Shown: one piece after another, positions 47,860 through 56,394 of the stretch | Layout: each line of letters starts with the position of its first letter | How positions within the stretch are numbered: the first letter of the stretch is position 1 | Virus record (IMG/VR): IMGVR_UViG_3300009428_000006 | Coordinates: 1 to 64,000 of that record | DNA: 64,000 bases | Strand: one strand, 5' to 3' | Origin: a virus | Program-made: the position numbers and the translations under genes | Notes under the pieces: generated by a model | The model's input: only the letters and a program-made list of their open reading frames with translations | What the model was told of the DNA's origin: nothing | The model's database searches: none

Positions 47860-48037
47860 AACAAATATCTTTCTTATCAACCTGTTTATATTTTAAAACG
47901 AAAACTTCACCACTGTCCATATCAAACGCTGAGGTCAAAGTACCTTCTCCTCCTTCATCTTTCAAACTGGTAATGTATAAACGTCTTCCTACTAAATCTG
48001 TTAGTTCAAATGTCTGAACTTTTGATAAACTAAACAT
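47849..48037 (-). CDS. Hypothetical protein, 62 aa
   Basis: This small protein begins MFSLSKVQTFELTDLVGRRL and reads like a short beta-barrel (SAFDMDSGEVFVLKYKQV). It follows the SbcC-like ATPase gene by ten bases with AGGAGG before the ATG. No known function. Confidence 0.6.
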   Translation of the reverse strand: MFSLSKVQTFELTDLVGRRLYITSLKDEGGEGTLTSAFDMDSGEVFVLKYKQVDKKDICYES

Positions 48038-48047
48038 AATAATCCTC

Positions 48048-49388
48048 CTACTTAATAGTTAAATCTGTCTCAGCAACTCGTGACACAATGAATTGCAAAT
48101 CAGACTTGTTAGCTTGCTTAATAAACTCAGCATATGTAGTCTTGTCTAAAGCTTCGCTGTTGTCAATAAGAATTAATCCTAAATCACCTGCTGACAGCTT
48201 AGCAAGTTCGATTGCCAATTTAACACGGCTTGCTGTATTGAGTGTTTCAAATGGTACACCATCTAACGTCAGAATGCTATCTTTAATCTCTAAACCTTCT
48301 ATAGGAAGATTAGAACACAAGTCTTGCTTATAGTTCTGTAAGCTCTCTAGTGCACCTGTAAAGCCATCAGACTGTTTCTGATACTCTTTCACCTTAGCTT
48401 TCCAATCGTTCACCTGACGCTGTGTGTTTGCGTATATGCCTAGTTCTGACAACTCTTTAGACAACTGCTGATTACGTTCTTGTAAATCATCAGCCTTGGC
48501 TAGTTCAGCTTCAACAGCAGCCTCAGCTTTCGTGTCACGCTCTGTAGAGAGACTTCGTAAGTCACCCTGTAGGCTAGCCTTGTTTTCTTTTAAATCATCA
48601 ATCTGTTCGAGGAGCTTTTGAATATCAGCCTCTACAGCTAACACTTCATCCTCTTTAGCAAGTAATCGCTCTGAATACTCTTGACGAACATTACGACCTA
48701 CTTTACGAGATGCAGATTTAATATTCTCCATAGCTTCATTGTTTTGTGCAATTTCATCTTCAATCTCAGAAGTGCTAGGAATTACCTCGGGCAATGTAGC
48801 TTGTAATTGCTCATAAGTTGTCTTGGCTGTTTTAAGATCACGATTGATACCTGTACGCTCAGTGAAGATTTCTTTAGTAGCTTGATCAAGAATCGTCAGT
48901 GCATGTTCATCTGTATCCCAAGTTTTACCTGTGTATTCTTCCATTAGCTTATTATCCACAGACATAGGTGTAGCTGCTAGTACAACATCAACTAACTCTT
49001 TTGGATTAGCACTCAGAAGTGAGAGAGGGTTAACACTGTTAGGATTAAATAAACCTTTAAGCAGTTTAGCTGGTGATGACAATGTACTATAGCTATCTGT
49101 GCCAGCAACCTTACCTTGCAATTTAAGCTTATCACCTTTCTCAGTATACTTACGCTCAAGCTTCATATCACCTAAGTCTAGAGTGACTTGACCTGAATCT
49201 TCACCATTGCGTAGTAAGCGGGTGTAATCTGAGATACCTAAGGCAGCTTTTACTGACTCTAGTACACTTGTCTTACCTTGACCATTTGTGCCACTAATTT
49301 CAACTACATTACCTGTAGGTGTGATTTCTAGATCCTCAATGCCTAATAAATTACTGATATTGATTTTACTTACTTTTAAATTACCCAT
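48048..49388 (-). CDS. SbcC/Rad50-like ATPase
   Basis: Residues 33-41 (GTNGQGKTS) are a Walker A in the N-terminal SMC/RecF style (INISNLLGIEDLEI before it). A long coiled coil spans about 185-345. The C-terminus has LGLILIDNSEALDKTTY, a Walker B-like strand. The size (446 aa) is small for SbcC (over 1000) but close to short phage versions. Such proteins work with an Mre11-like nuclease in DNA end processing. The nearest metallophosphoesterase is at 57290. Confidence 0.75.
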   Translation of the reverse strand: MGNLKVSKINISNLLGIEDLEITPTGNVVEISGTNGQGKTSVLESVKAALGISDYTRLLRNGEDSGQVTLDLGDMKLERKYTEKGDKLKLQGKVAGTDSYSTLSSPAKLLKGLFNPNSVNPLSLLSANPKELVDVVLAATPMSVDNKLMEEYTGKTWDTDEHALTILDQATKEIFTERTGINRDLKTAKTTYEQLQATLPEVIPSTSEIEDEIAQNNEAMENIKSASRKVGRNVRQEYSERLLAKEDEVLAVEADIQKLLEQIDDLKENKASLQGDLRSLSTERDTKAEAAVEAELAKADDLQERNQQLSKELSELGIYANTQRQVNDWKAKVKEYQKQSDGFTGALESLQNYKQDLCSNLPIEGLEIKDSILTLDGVPFETLNTASRVKLAIELAKLSAGDLGLILIDNSEALDKTTYAEFIKQANKSDLQFIVSRVAETDLTIK

Positions 49389-49651
49389 TATTGTATCTCC
49401 TCTTCAACCAATGCTTCCAACTCTTCAAGTACCAATGACTCTAAAGGTTTTTTCAGATCCTCCAAAGAGTCAGGGTGATAGCCTATTCCAATCATATATC
49501 CAGCATTAAACATAGATCCCTCTGTTGATTTAAGAAAATCTGTATACTCTTCTAATGGTATCCCCATGTTATTATCGTCTACCATTTTGTGCATCCCTTC
49601 GATGGCTAATTTGATATATTGCTTGATATCTAGCTCTGGTAAGTTCTTCAT
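49388..49651 (-). CDS. Hypothetical acidic protein, 87 aa
   Basis: The protein is Glu-rich at its end (LVLEELEALVEEEIQ) and mostly helical. Its stop overlaps the ATPase start (TAATG), so the two are probably co-expressed. No family is recognised. Confidence 0.6.
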   Translation of the reverse strand: MKNLPELDIKQYIKLAIEGMHKMVDDNNMGIPLEEYTDFLKSTEGSMFNAGYMIGIGYHPDSLEDLKKPLESLVLEELEALVEEEIQ

Positions 49652-49654
49652 ATC

Positions 49655-50212
49655 CTAAATCTCCTCTGTTCGTTCATCTAAGGCTTTCTTAGCCAATGTC
49701 TTTAATTTACTAATCAACGTCTTCTTCTTAACCGTTGAGATATATTCTATATCAGGTGAGATGTTGATGTCAACCATTGCTTGATTAAATATTTCAACAA
49801 ATCCATCAATATTATAGAGAGGTTCTAATCGACTCATAACTTGGTCTACATTATAACACTCACCTTTATCTGTCTCAATCATGTAAGGAAGTTTACTTGT
49901 AGTAGCCACAGGAGCTTGGAAGGAGCGCTGTACTGGATGTTCGTTACTTACCCTTATACTTTGTACTGGTTGCTGAGAAGCCTCGTCTGAGCTTGCCACA
50001 GGAGCTTCTGGTACATTACCTTGCAGAATATCCATCACCTTCTGAGTAGACAGAGGATTACGTCCGCAAATGTTCTTACCCTCTGGTGTATTGAGTAGCC
50101 ATTCTACTTCGTCATTCTTGAAAAAGGACATCCACTTATTCACAGGCATATCATTTACTCCACAGATGTGAAGCATTAGCTCTCCTTGGCGTTTGATGTT
50201 TGGTGTATTCAT
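49655..50212 (-). CDS. Hypothetical protein, 185 aa
   Basis: I prefer ATG at 50212 (MNTPNIKRQGELM) over TTG at 50221; AAGGAG is placed for either. The middle is Pro/Ser/Gln-rich and probably disordered. The ends are helical (TLISKLKTLAKKALDERTEE). It may be a DNA-binding or scaffold protein for the neighbouring DNA-metabolism genes, but this is a guess. Confidence 0.6.
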   Translation of the reverse strand: MNTPNIKRQGELMLHICGVNDMPVNKWMSFFKNDEVEWLLNTPEGKNICGRNPLSTQKVMDILQGNVPEAPVASSDEASQQPVQSIRVSNEHPVQRSFQAPVATTSKLPYMIETDKGECYNVDQVMSRLEPLYNIDGFVEIFNQAMVDINISPDIEYISTVKKKTLISKLKTLAKKALDERTEEI

Positions 50213-50226
50213 GTTTAACAATCTCC

Positions 50227-50781
50227 TTAATTATAATAAACTTTAATTGCTGTACAACCGTGACTTCTGAACATTGTATTGTTCTTCTCACAATCATCTA
50301 TGCAGACAATGTTACTTGGTTCTACAATCTCAGTCAAGCTTTTTATGAAACCTTCTTTCATATTTACAGGCTCAAGGTGGTTATCAGAATGACGCATAAA
50401 TATCATATCAAACTTCACTCCCCATTCTTTAAGCTGCTTTTTAAGTATCTCAGCGGCTTTCTGAGAGTATGTACAAGAAGTTAATACCATTACAGCATGA
50501 TCACCATAGAACTTGTTAGCTACGCTTATATTGCCCCAGAGAGGTGTGTCTGTATCTGATGCATCATTAAACTTTGTCCAAGCTGCATTTGCATTCCCTT
50601 CTGAGAAACACTTGATGCGCTCTTCTTCTGTTGGGATAAGGTGCAGACGGTCTTTAGCCTGTCTCACACAGCCATCTATGTCTAGTACCAAAGTCTTCTG
50701 ATTCAGTATGTTAAGTAATGATTGTGATGATGGTGATTCTACATCATACTCTGTGCCGCTGATTGTGATTAATTTAAACAT
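50227..50781 (-). CDS. HAD-family phosphatase (polynucleotide or nucleotide 3'/5'-phosphatase type)
   Basis: Residues 32-38 (VLDIDGC) are HAD motif I with both Asp. MVLTSCTY near 98-105 is motif II, and IVCIDDCEKN near 158-167 is motif IV. The arrangement recalls the 3'-phosphatase domain of T4 PseT and phage 5'-deoxynucleotidases. Beside DHFR and thymidylate synthase it probably acts on nucleotides or DNA ends. The first Met follows GGAG. Confidence 0.75.
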   Translation of the reverse strand: MFKLITISGTEYDVESPSSQSLLNILNQKTLVLDIDGCVRQAKDRLHLIPTEEERIKCFSEGNANAAWTKFNDASDTDTPLWGNISVANKFYGDHAVMVLTSCTYSQKAAEILKKQLKEWGVKFDMIFMRHSDNHLEPVNMKEGFIKSLTEIVEPSNIVCIDDCEKNNTMFRSHGCTAIKVYYN

Positions 50782-51271
50782 TGTTATTCTCCTTCTTAAG
50801 TCTTAAATATTTGTGTATTTCAAATCCTGTATAATTTGTTTGATGATGTGACCATTCATTTTTGAAAAGGAAAGTTCCTTTATAATAAGTGTCTGCCTCT
50901 GGAAAGATCTTATAAATATATGTCCAATATACCGTCTCCACATACTCCTCAAACAACTTATAGATCTCAGCTCCACCAATAATAAATACATCTTCTGTCT
51001 CGGCAATCTTGAGAATCTTTTTATAATCATTACATCGTAAGAAGCCTTCACAACCATTTTCATAAGGTTGGCGAGTCATTATAATATTCACCCGATTAGG
51101 CAATGGTTTTCCATTTGGTAAACTGGCTGCTGTCTTTGAGCCCATCACAACCACCTTACCATCTGTCACCTTCTTGAAGTGCTTCAAGTCCTCAGGGATG
51201 TGCATCAGTAGCTGATTGTTCTGGCCTAATTCTCCATTTAAGCCTGTTGCTAATATCATAGATAATGGCAT
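50774..51271 (-). CDS. Dihydrofolate reductase
   Basis: The enzyme makes tetrahydrofolate for thymidylate synthesis. LSMILATGLNGELGQNNQLL at the N-terminus, PEDLKHFKKVTDGKVVVMGS (substrate and NADPH loop) and VFIIGGAEIYKLF (the late GG dinucleotide-binding motif) are classical. Length (165) is normal. It overlaps the HAD gene by eight bases and starts at the upstream stop (TAATG). Thymidylate synthase is encoded nearby at 52976. Confidence 0.92.
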   Translation of the reverse strand: MPLSMILATGLNGELGQNNQLLMHIPEDLKHFKKVTDGKVVVMGSKTAASLPNGKPLPNRVNIIMTRQPYENGCEGFLRCNDYKKILKIAETEDVFIIGGAEIYKLFEEYVETVYWTYIYKIFPEADTYYKGTFLFKNEWSHHQTNYTGFEIHKYLRLKKENNNV

Positions 51272-51558
51272 TATTTATTCTCCTTTTTGATCTTTTCAAA
51301 TTCTTCACAATACCAATTATAAATGTCATCCAAATTCAAGTAAAGTACCAGATCAGAAGCATCTTCGTCAAGTGTAATTACAACTTTAGCCACGTGTCCT
51401 GAAAAGTGTACTTGGGTAATTTCATAGTCAAAAATAAGTGTACGTTTTCTTGATAAAAGTTTCTTGAAAGAGTCTTCACGTTGGAAAACACATTCAATTA
51501 GTGTCTTAGTTGTTTTCTGCATTTGCACAAAATCATTAGGTGTAATAGTTGGTTTCAT
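51271..51558 (-). CDS. Hypothetical protein, 95 aa
   Basis: This small alpha-beta protein shows FDYEITQVHFSGHVAKVVIT and LNLDDIYNWYCEEFEKI. It is coupled to both neighbours by one-base overlaps (ATG and stop). No family is recognised. Confidence 0.6.
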   Translation of the reverse strand: MKPTITPNDFVQMQKTTKTLIECVFQREDSFKKLLSRKRTLIFDYEITQVHFSGHVAKVVITLDEDASDLVLYLNLDDIYNWYCEEFEKIKKENK

Positions 51559-52136
51559 TATTCTTCTCCTTTTAAAGTCTTCTTCAATTCAGACATCATA
51601 CCTGAATTTGAAATATGTGCAAGTACATTGTTAAACGTTTTCTTAATCTTCACTCCCGACTCTTTATACATCGCAGATACCCACCAGTCTAAATCAGAAA
51701 TCACTTTGTCTTGCTTTTGAATGATAGACAATTGTGTGTTTAGCGTATTTGAAAGAAGACTAACAAGCATCTCTGGATTTCTAGCTAAGTATGTTTTAGC
51801 TGTAATCTTATCTGTGTATACCTCTGGAAGAAGTGGAAGTATTGCTTTTAAATCTACAGTTCCTAATCTTTCTCCGAACAAGTTAGATTTCACAGGATTA
51901 TCATACCCATTCTCAGAAGAAAGAAGTAGAGACAGTGTAACCTTTTCTCCTGATGTAAGTCGCAAGGCAGAGATACATATGGTACAAAGTTCACCTTCAA
52001 GTCTCTTAGAAGACGCTGTGATGCTGATTTTAACAGAGCAGTCACTCCCACTTGTTGATGTAGCCTTAGAGAGGATATTACATCTTTTGTTAAACTCTAA
52101 GTTAAAAGTTTCGAGATCATATTTTGATTGATACAT
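51558..52136 (-). CDS. Hypothetical protein, 192 aa
   Basis: It is the first gene after the promoter at 52172-52200. The N-terminal 85 residues are beta-rich (VKISITASSKRLEGELC), and the C-terminal 100 are helical. It may be a DNA- or nucleotide-related early protein since the operon then has DHFR and a phosphatase. No motif is recognised. Confidence 0.6.
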   Translation of the reverse strand: MYQSKYDLETFNLEFNKRCNILSKATSTSGSDCSVKISITASSKRLEGELCTICISALRLTSGEKVTLSLLLSSENGYDNPVKSNLFGERLGTVDLKAILPLLPEVYTDKITAKTYLARNPEMLVSLLSNTLNTQLSIIQKQDKVISDLDWWVSAMYKESGVKIKKTFNNVLAHISNSGMMSELKKTLKGEE

Positions 52137-52171
52137 AGTTAAATTACTCTTTGTTCGTTGTTGGTGAGGTG

Positions 52172-52200
52172 ATTATGAGGGAAGGTGATGAGGTTGTCAA
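52172..52200 (-). promoter_or_regulatory. Sigma70-type promoter for the DHFR operon
   Basis: On the minus strand TTGACA (52195-52200) and CATAAT (52172-52177) are 17 bp apart, 36 bases before the ATG at 52136. It splits the leftward block into separate host-read units. Confidence 0.75.
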
Positions 52201-52259
52201 CACCTTATTTGGAATTAATTTATAGGTATTTCCAATCTGGGAAATTTTTAGATTTACAC

Positions 52260-52979
52260 CTATGTGTCACAGTCCCTTTTGAAACTTGGTAATATTTTGG
52301 CAACTTCTACCATGTTCTTGAATACTTTACCTTCAATCGAGACACCTACCCAACAGCTCTTGTTCTCCTTCCCCGTATGAGCTCTCCTCAATTTTTCTTT
52401 AGTCTCCTCTGAATGAGATTTTCCAAAGAAAGCGTTCCTCTCTCCCTACCTGCTACTTACATGGCAGTTGAAGCATAAAGAAGATGTTTTCTTCTTATCC
52501 TCACCACATTCGCATTTGTCCCATATCAGATTGTAATCTGTAGCAATACCACCTTTCCAGTTAGGGTTATAACTTCCCCTAAAATCAACATTTCTCCAAG
52601 GATCCTCTTCTCCCTCTAAACTGTGTAATCTTTTCATAGTGTCTGATATTCTTGTTTTAATCTCCTCTTTGAGTGGGTGGTTTGTAAAATTATCACCACC
52701 TACTGCGGATCTCCCTATATTGTAAAGAGTCCCCTCTGTAGCATGGTCTAGTACCATTTGCTCATGCTCTTTGTATAAAGGACCACTATATGTTACTTGT
52801 ATCTCAAAATCTGCTTCACAACAATTGTTGTAGTCTGCTTGAAGATTCATGTTATGATGGGTATTCATTTTCAGATAGTATTTATGCTCTGACCATCTTT
52901 TATCAACATTTGTTGTTGATCCTACATATCCCCTACCTGTTCTTTTGTTAATTATTTTGTAAGTGTAACCTACCATCAT
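52260..52979 (-). pseudogene. GIY-YIG homing endonuclease with in-frame TAG
   Basis: ATG at 52979 overlaps the thymidylate synthase end. GYTYKIINKRTGRGYVGS (residues 4-21) is the GIY-YIG motif, with an Arg helix (VDKRWSEH) and Glu (KEHEQMVL). TAG at 52446-52448 interrupts the frame after CHVSSR. In the same frame GERNAFFGKSHSEETKEKLR and VSIEGKVFKNMVEVAKIL follow, which are the usual NUMOD and IENR DNA-binding repeats, up to TAG at 52260-52262. A CAG to TAG change is likely. The N-terminal nuclease alone would remain if the TAG is real. Confidence 0.78.
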
Positions 52980-53815
52980 GCCACCATCTCAAACAAGATC
53001 TTGCCCTGATGCTTATAGTTAGAGATTGTAAAGTAGTCTCTTGCATGATTAGGTAGTAAAAGATCATCAAAGGTTTTAACCCAATCAGAGATTTCTATAT
53101 TAGCTATTACTTTATCAGGCAATCTAGATAGTTGTTCTCTCACAGCCGCTACATGTGAACCATAGATATGAACATTCACCATATTATGTTTAACCTTCCC
53201 AGCTTTAAGACCTGTGATATGAGAGAAAAACTTAAGTAATAAATAACACTGTAGACTATTAAAATTAAGACCACATCCATAATCGACGGAGCGTTGATTA
53301 CTCTCCAGATGAAGTGTGTCGCCTATAATTGTAAATGTGTGACGATACATACAAGATCTTAGTGCCGCTTTGCTAAACAATTCAGGTTTCCAAAAGTCAA
53401 TAACAAGTCCACGATCGTCACAGTGGTTATTTAGTTTATTAAATAATTCAGGAAGTTCACTAGGATGAAGACCTGCTCCGTAAACAGCACCTAAATGGTT
53501 TTCACCAAGACGATGTGGATTGTTAAGCCAAGCCTCTGTCTCATTGGCATTCCCATACCAAGTCTTAGACCCAATATTATCAAACTGATCTGCCCACTCA
53601 TATCTTCTTAAATATCCCAGCATCTCAGCCCAAGCACTTACTGGAAAAGATTGCTTGGTGGTTAACAAAGGAGGAGGATTGTTGCCTACATCATAATAAA
53701 ACGTGTGTTCTGGGATTGTAATGCAAGTTTCTCCTGTTCTTTTGTTTAAAATGGGTGTCCCTTCTTTTAAGATCTTCTCACCAAGATCCAAATACTGCTC
53801 TTCATAACTTTTCAA
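52976..53815 (-). CDS. thyA: Thymidylate synthase (ThyA type)
   Basis: The enzyme turns dUMP to dTMP using methylene-tetrahydrofolate. The catalytic Cys155 is in ALRSCMYRHTF. QRSVDYGCGLNFNS (about 174-187) binds dUMP, with the invariant RS-x-D and Asn. VHIYGSHVAAV fits the final active-site loop (HxYxxH). Length is 279 aa, close to E. coli ThyA (264). It is intact, unlike the intron-split td gene of T4, but a GIY-YIG gene follows directly with a four-base overlap. Confidence 0.92.
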   Translation of the reverse strand: MKSYEEQYLDLGEKILKEGTPILNKRTGETCITIPEHTFYYDVGNNPPPLLTTKQSFPVSAWAEMLGYLRRYEWADQFDNIGSKTWYGNANETEAWLNNPHRLGENHLGAVYGAGLHPSELPELFNKLNNHCDDRGLVIDFWKPELFSKAALRSCMYRHTFTIIGDTLHLESNQRSVDYGCGLNFNSLQCYLLLKFFSHITGLKAGKVKHNMVNVHIYGSHVAAVREQLSRLPDKVIANIEISDWVKTFDDLLLPNHARDYFTISNYKHQGKILFEMVA

Positions 53816-53816
53816 A

Positions 53817-53999
53817 TCACTTCTCCTCTGAAATAAGATAATTGATATAACTTACACATTCCGACACACATCCTCCTTTGGAAGGATCCCCTACTGAATG
53901 CTTTAAGTCACCATCATGAAAAATATCACCGTAGAAGTTCTCACTCCCTTGAGACACTTCAATGACATATCCTTTATAAATTATAATATCATCTAACAT
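53817..53999 (-). CDS. Hypothetical protein, 60 aa
   Basis: ATG at 53999 follows GAGGAGAAGTGAA and overlaps the end of the upstream gene. It reads MLDDIIIYKGYVIEVSQGSE and looks like a tiny beta-hairpin protein. It precedes thyA by one base and is probably translated with it. Confidence 0.6.
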   Translation of the reverse strand: MLDDIIIYKGYVIEVSQGSENFYGDIFHDGDLKHSVGDPSKGGCVSECVSYINYLISEEK

Positions 54000-54000
54000 T

Positions 54001-54798
54001 TCACTTCTCCTCAATTTTCTTAAATAATTGACACATCATATCATAACTCAAATCAGCTTTCACCGAGAAAGTATCTAAAGCTTCTGACATGATAACTGTA
54101 GTGCAAATAAGATTACTCAAATCAACCTTAGCCGTCTTATCTTTAATCCATAATGCACGTTCTCTTACATCTTCAGGAAGTGGTCGTTTAGTTACTTCAC
54201 ACTTCTTACGAGTAAGGGTACGTTTAAATTCTGAGAATGTCAACTCCATGTTTACTTTTAAGTCTACAAGAAGTTGCTTACCAAACTTAGAATACATTTC
54301 AGCAAGATATACTTCCTCTAGCTTTTCCTGCAATTCTCTGTGAGCCTGAGCTGCTTTCATGTTCTCTTGGTGCAATGTATCACCTAAAGAAAGATACGGC
54401 TTCTGAGCCTCTCTGAGAGCCTCTGTGTTGGACAACAATTTACCTATTCGAGCAATCACAGAACGGTAAGCAAGGTCTGCATCTTCAATGTTGTGACCTA
54501 ACTGGAAATAGTTATTCTTGAGCATGTTCGCTGTGCTATTGGTCCAAACGCAGTTACTGAGTGAATAACCTTTAGAGTCATCTAGACGCTCAATGGTGGG
54601 TCGGTTGTCCCACAGTTGCCCTTTCTTTGGTGCATCATACTCAAACTGCTTATTAGAATAGAAACAGTTTACAGACTCTTTGAGCTTGTAGAATCGGTAA
54701 TACTCTTCTAATGTGAAGTCGAAACTAATAGCTCGTGGGATACAAGAGGCTTTCTTGTTCTCATACTGATCCACGATATATTTAGGAATATCTGTCAT
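54001..54798 (-). CDS. Protein with two degenerate HNH-like halves, 265 aa
   Basis: Residues 24-95 contain FTLEEYYRFYKLKESVNCFY, then RPTIERLDDSKGYSLSNCVW with a late N-x3-KNN. Residues 180-250 have a similar layout: LTFSEFKRTLTRKKCEVTKR, then DKTAKVDLSNLICTTVIMSE. Both halves show the strand-helix spacing of HNH fingers, but some catalytic His are missing. A coiled-coil linker separates them. It may be a DNA-binding derivative of an HNH enzyme; activity cannot be judged. Confidence 0.5.
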   Translation of the reverse strand: MTDIPKYIVDQYENKKASCIPRAISFDFTLEEYYRFYKLKESVNCFYSNKQFEYDAPKKGQLWDNRPTIERLDDSKGYSLSNCVWTNSTANMLKNNYFQLGHNIEDADLAYRSVIARIGKLLSNTEALREAQKPYLSLGDTLHQENMKAAQAHRELQEKLEEVYLAEMYSKFGKQLLVDLKVNMELTFSEFKRTLTRKKCEVTKRPLPEDVRERALWIKDKTAKVDLSNLICTTVIMSEALDTFSVKADLSYDMMCQLFKKIEEK

Positions 54799-54799
54799 A

Positions 54800-55150
54800 T
54801 CATTTAGCTCCTTTCATCTCTTTAGTCCAATCCACAACACATACGTTGTACCATGCATTCTTAAATGATTTGATTGCGTCTTCTTGATCATTGTTGAAGA
54901 ATGAAGACTCAACACGCTTTGTTCGAAAAGATGCTAATAACATAGGACGAATGATAGGAGCTTTACGAAGAATATCTGTAACAGCTTCATGTCCCATGTC
55001 ATTTGTCTTGTGACGTAAGATTGCGGCTCTCTCAGCGAAACGTGCTTCCATAATACATAGCTTGTGAATCTTTTCTTTAGTATCCTCTGAGATTGCTAAG
55101 GCATGTGTAGATGCTAAAAGTGCTGCTGTCAATATAATTGATTTAATCAT
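54800..55150 (-). CDS. Secreted (periplasmic) protein, 116 aa
   Basis: A clear signal peptide (IKSIILTAALLASTHALA) occupies residues 2-19. The mature part is helical and basic with two Cys (CIMEARFAERAAI and NVCVVDW) that could form a disulfide. It lies in the early block and may act on the cell envelope, for example in superinfection exclusion. That role is a guess. Confidence 0.65.
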   Translation of the reverse strand: MIKSIILTAALLASTHALAISEDTKEKIHKLCIMEARFAERAAILRHKTNDMGHEAVTDILRKAPIIRPMLLASFRTKRVESSFFNNDQEDAIKSFKNAWYNVCVVDWTKEMKGAK

Positions 55151-55161
55151 TGTTTAATCTC

Positions 55162-55632
55162 CTAGTTAGTTAATGATTCGATAGTATACACCTTTTGCAG
55201 AGATTGCAACACTTTTATTGAATTAATTAAATTATCATAATCCTCAGGAGAATTGATTACATATTCTGAATCTTCCCAAAGGAAGACTACACCCTCTTTA
55301 TGGATGCACAGAGAGCCGTCAACAGTTTTACAATCATCAATAAGGTGTTGGTATGGCAATTGTGATTCAGACTGTTCTGGTAAGGCTGCGGAACTCTCAG
55401 AGGGAGATTCATTTGTAACCTCTTTGAAGAATTTGAATTCATAAGGAGAGATAAGTCCTAGGTCTGAGATATTCTCGTTTATTAGCATACCATTATGATT
55501 GATCTCTCCAATGAAGAATTCACAACCTACATCCTCTAGGATTGAACTGTTACAGGCATGGCTACTGAGATAGCCTTCTTTGTCAATAAGTTTAAATGTA
55601 CGTAGTTGTGAATCGTTGTTAGTTGTGGTCAT
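55162..55632 (-). CDS. Hypothetical protein, 156 aa
   Basis: This is the first gene behind the promoter at 55680-55708. The N-terminal half has DVGCEFFIGEINHNGMLINE. The middle is Ser/Glu-rich and likely flexible. The rest is acidic. AGGAGAA precedes the ATG. No family is recognised. Confidence 0.6.
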   Translation of the reverse strand: MTTTNNDSQLRTFKLIDKEGYLSSHACNSSILEDVGCEFFIGEINHNGMLINENISDLGLISPYEFKFFKEVTNESPSESSAALPEQSESQLPYQHLIDDCKTVDGSLCIHKEGVVFLWEDSEYVINSPEDYDNLINSIKVLQSLQKVYTIESLTN

Positions 55633-55679
55633 AGTTGTTCTCCTATCTAGTAGTGACAGTATTTCCTGCCGATATGAGA

Positions 55680-55708
55680 ATATTAATATAAGAAGATTAT
55701 GGTGTCAA
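55680..55708 (-). promoter_or_regulatory. Sigma70-type promoter, leftward
   Basis: On the minus strand TTGACA (55703-55708) and TAATAT (55680-55685) are separated by 17 bp, about 48 bases before the ATG at 55632. The 195-bp gap to the next gene also holds a terminator at 55787-55820 for the upstream unit. Confidence 0.8.
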
Positions 55709-55786
55709 TAGTTAATTTGATAATTCACAGGATATTGTGAAAATAGTTGGAAATGGCAGATTATTGGAAAGTTTTCATAGTGGATT

Positions 55787-55820
55787 GTGAAAAGGCACAG
55801 AGGGGGGCTTGCTGTGCCTT
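55787..55820 (-). terminator. Terminator of the upstream leftward unit
   Basis: AAGGCACAG and CTGTGCCTT form a 9-bp stem around an 11-base loop, followed on the minus strand by TTTTCAC. It lies seven bases past the stop of the SLOG-type gene. Confidence 0.8.
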
Positions 55821-55826
55821 GAAGTA

Positions 55827-56393
55827 TTAGTTAAAGAAGTTAAGTATTCTATTCAAGCCCTCAACTGTATTTGTATTGTACACAGGTATATCATTATCCA
55901 GTGCAAGCTTCATTGCTGTCCTAGTGCCACCCTTCACCAGTGGATTTTGATTACTTTCAGGAACTCCCCAGAGAACTACAAAATCACTAGGGGAATTAAG
56001 ATCCTTTCCTAAGATTTGATAAGGATTTCTACCATGCAACAATTTAGCTGCATCAGAACACTTGTCCGAAGCAGGGTGAAGGTTTTCTGCTAGAGCTAAT
56101 CCATCTTCTCTATTATCAAAGTCCTCAACACAGAGTATGCCATACCTATTCTTGTTCTTACCACTAAAACCCTGCCAAGGTATATATACCTCTTGCAAGT
56201 CCTCTACCAAAGTGCGAGGTGATCCAGCCTCTCTTATGAACCTTTTAACACCCTCTTCAAGACAAGCATCTGCGCCTCTGGCTGCACCTGAGCGGCCTTT
56301 GAAACCTTTACTGGCAGCTTTGTATGCAAATTCAATAAGAACCTTCTGGGCGCTCACTGGAGTGCTTCTGCTACCTATCATTGTATAGATCAT
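55827..56393 (-). CDS. DprA/SLOG-type nucleotide-binding protein
   Basis: I chose ATG at 56393 (MIYTMIGSRSTP) because GGGAGAG lies upstream; the longer frame starts inside the previous gene. YTMIGSRSTP and GRSGAARGADACLEEGV form the Rossmann-like ligand site of DprA and related SLOG proteins. FVVLWGVPESNQNPLVKGGT and DIPVYN complete the fold. Phage members are of unknown role; nucleotide-signal sensing or ssDNA handling are possible. Length is 188 aa. Confidence 0.7.
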   Translation of the reverse strand: MIYTMIGSRSTPVSAQKVLIEFAYKAASKGFKGRSGAARGADACLEEGVKRFIREAGSPRTLVEDLQEVYIPWQGFSGKNKNRYGILCVEDFDNREDGLALAENLHPASDKCSDAAKLLHGRNPYQILGKDLNSPSDFVVLWGVPESNQNPLVKGGTRTAMKLALDNDIPVYNTNTVEGLNRILNFFN

Positions 56394-56394
56394 G

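Noticed and set aside
52250-52275. CACCTATGTG near 52255 looked like a third copy of the phage promoter element.
   Set aside because: It is the stop region of the GIY-YIG gene tail, shares only about ten bases with the element, and would point antisense.
28601-52979. Reassignment of TAG to Gln as in some crAss-like phages.
   Set aside because: TAG is the normal stop of several genes here (for example at 9418, 26074 and 28589), and TGA and TAA interruptions occur as well.
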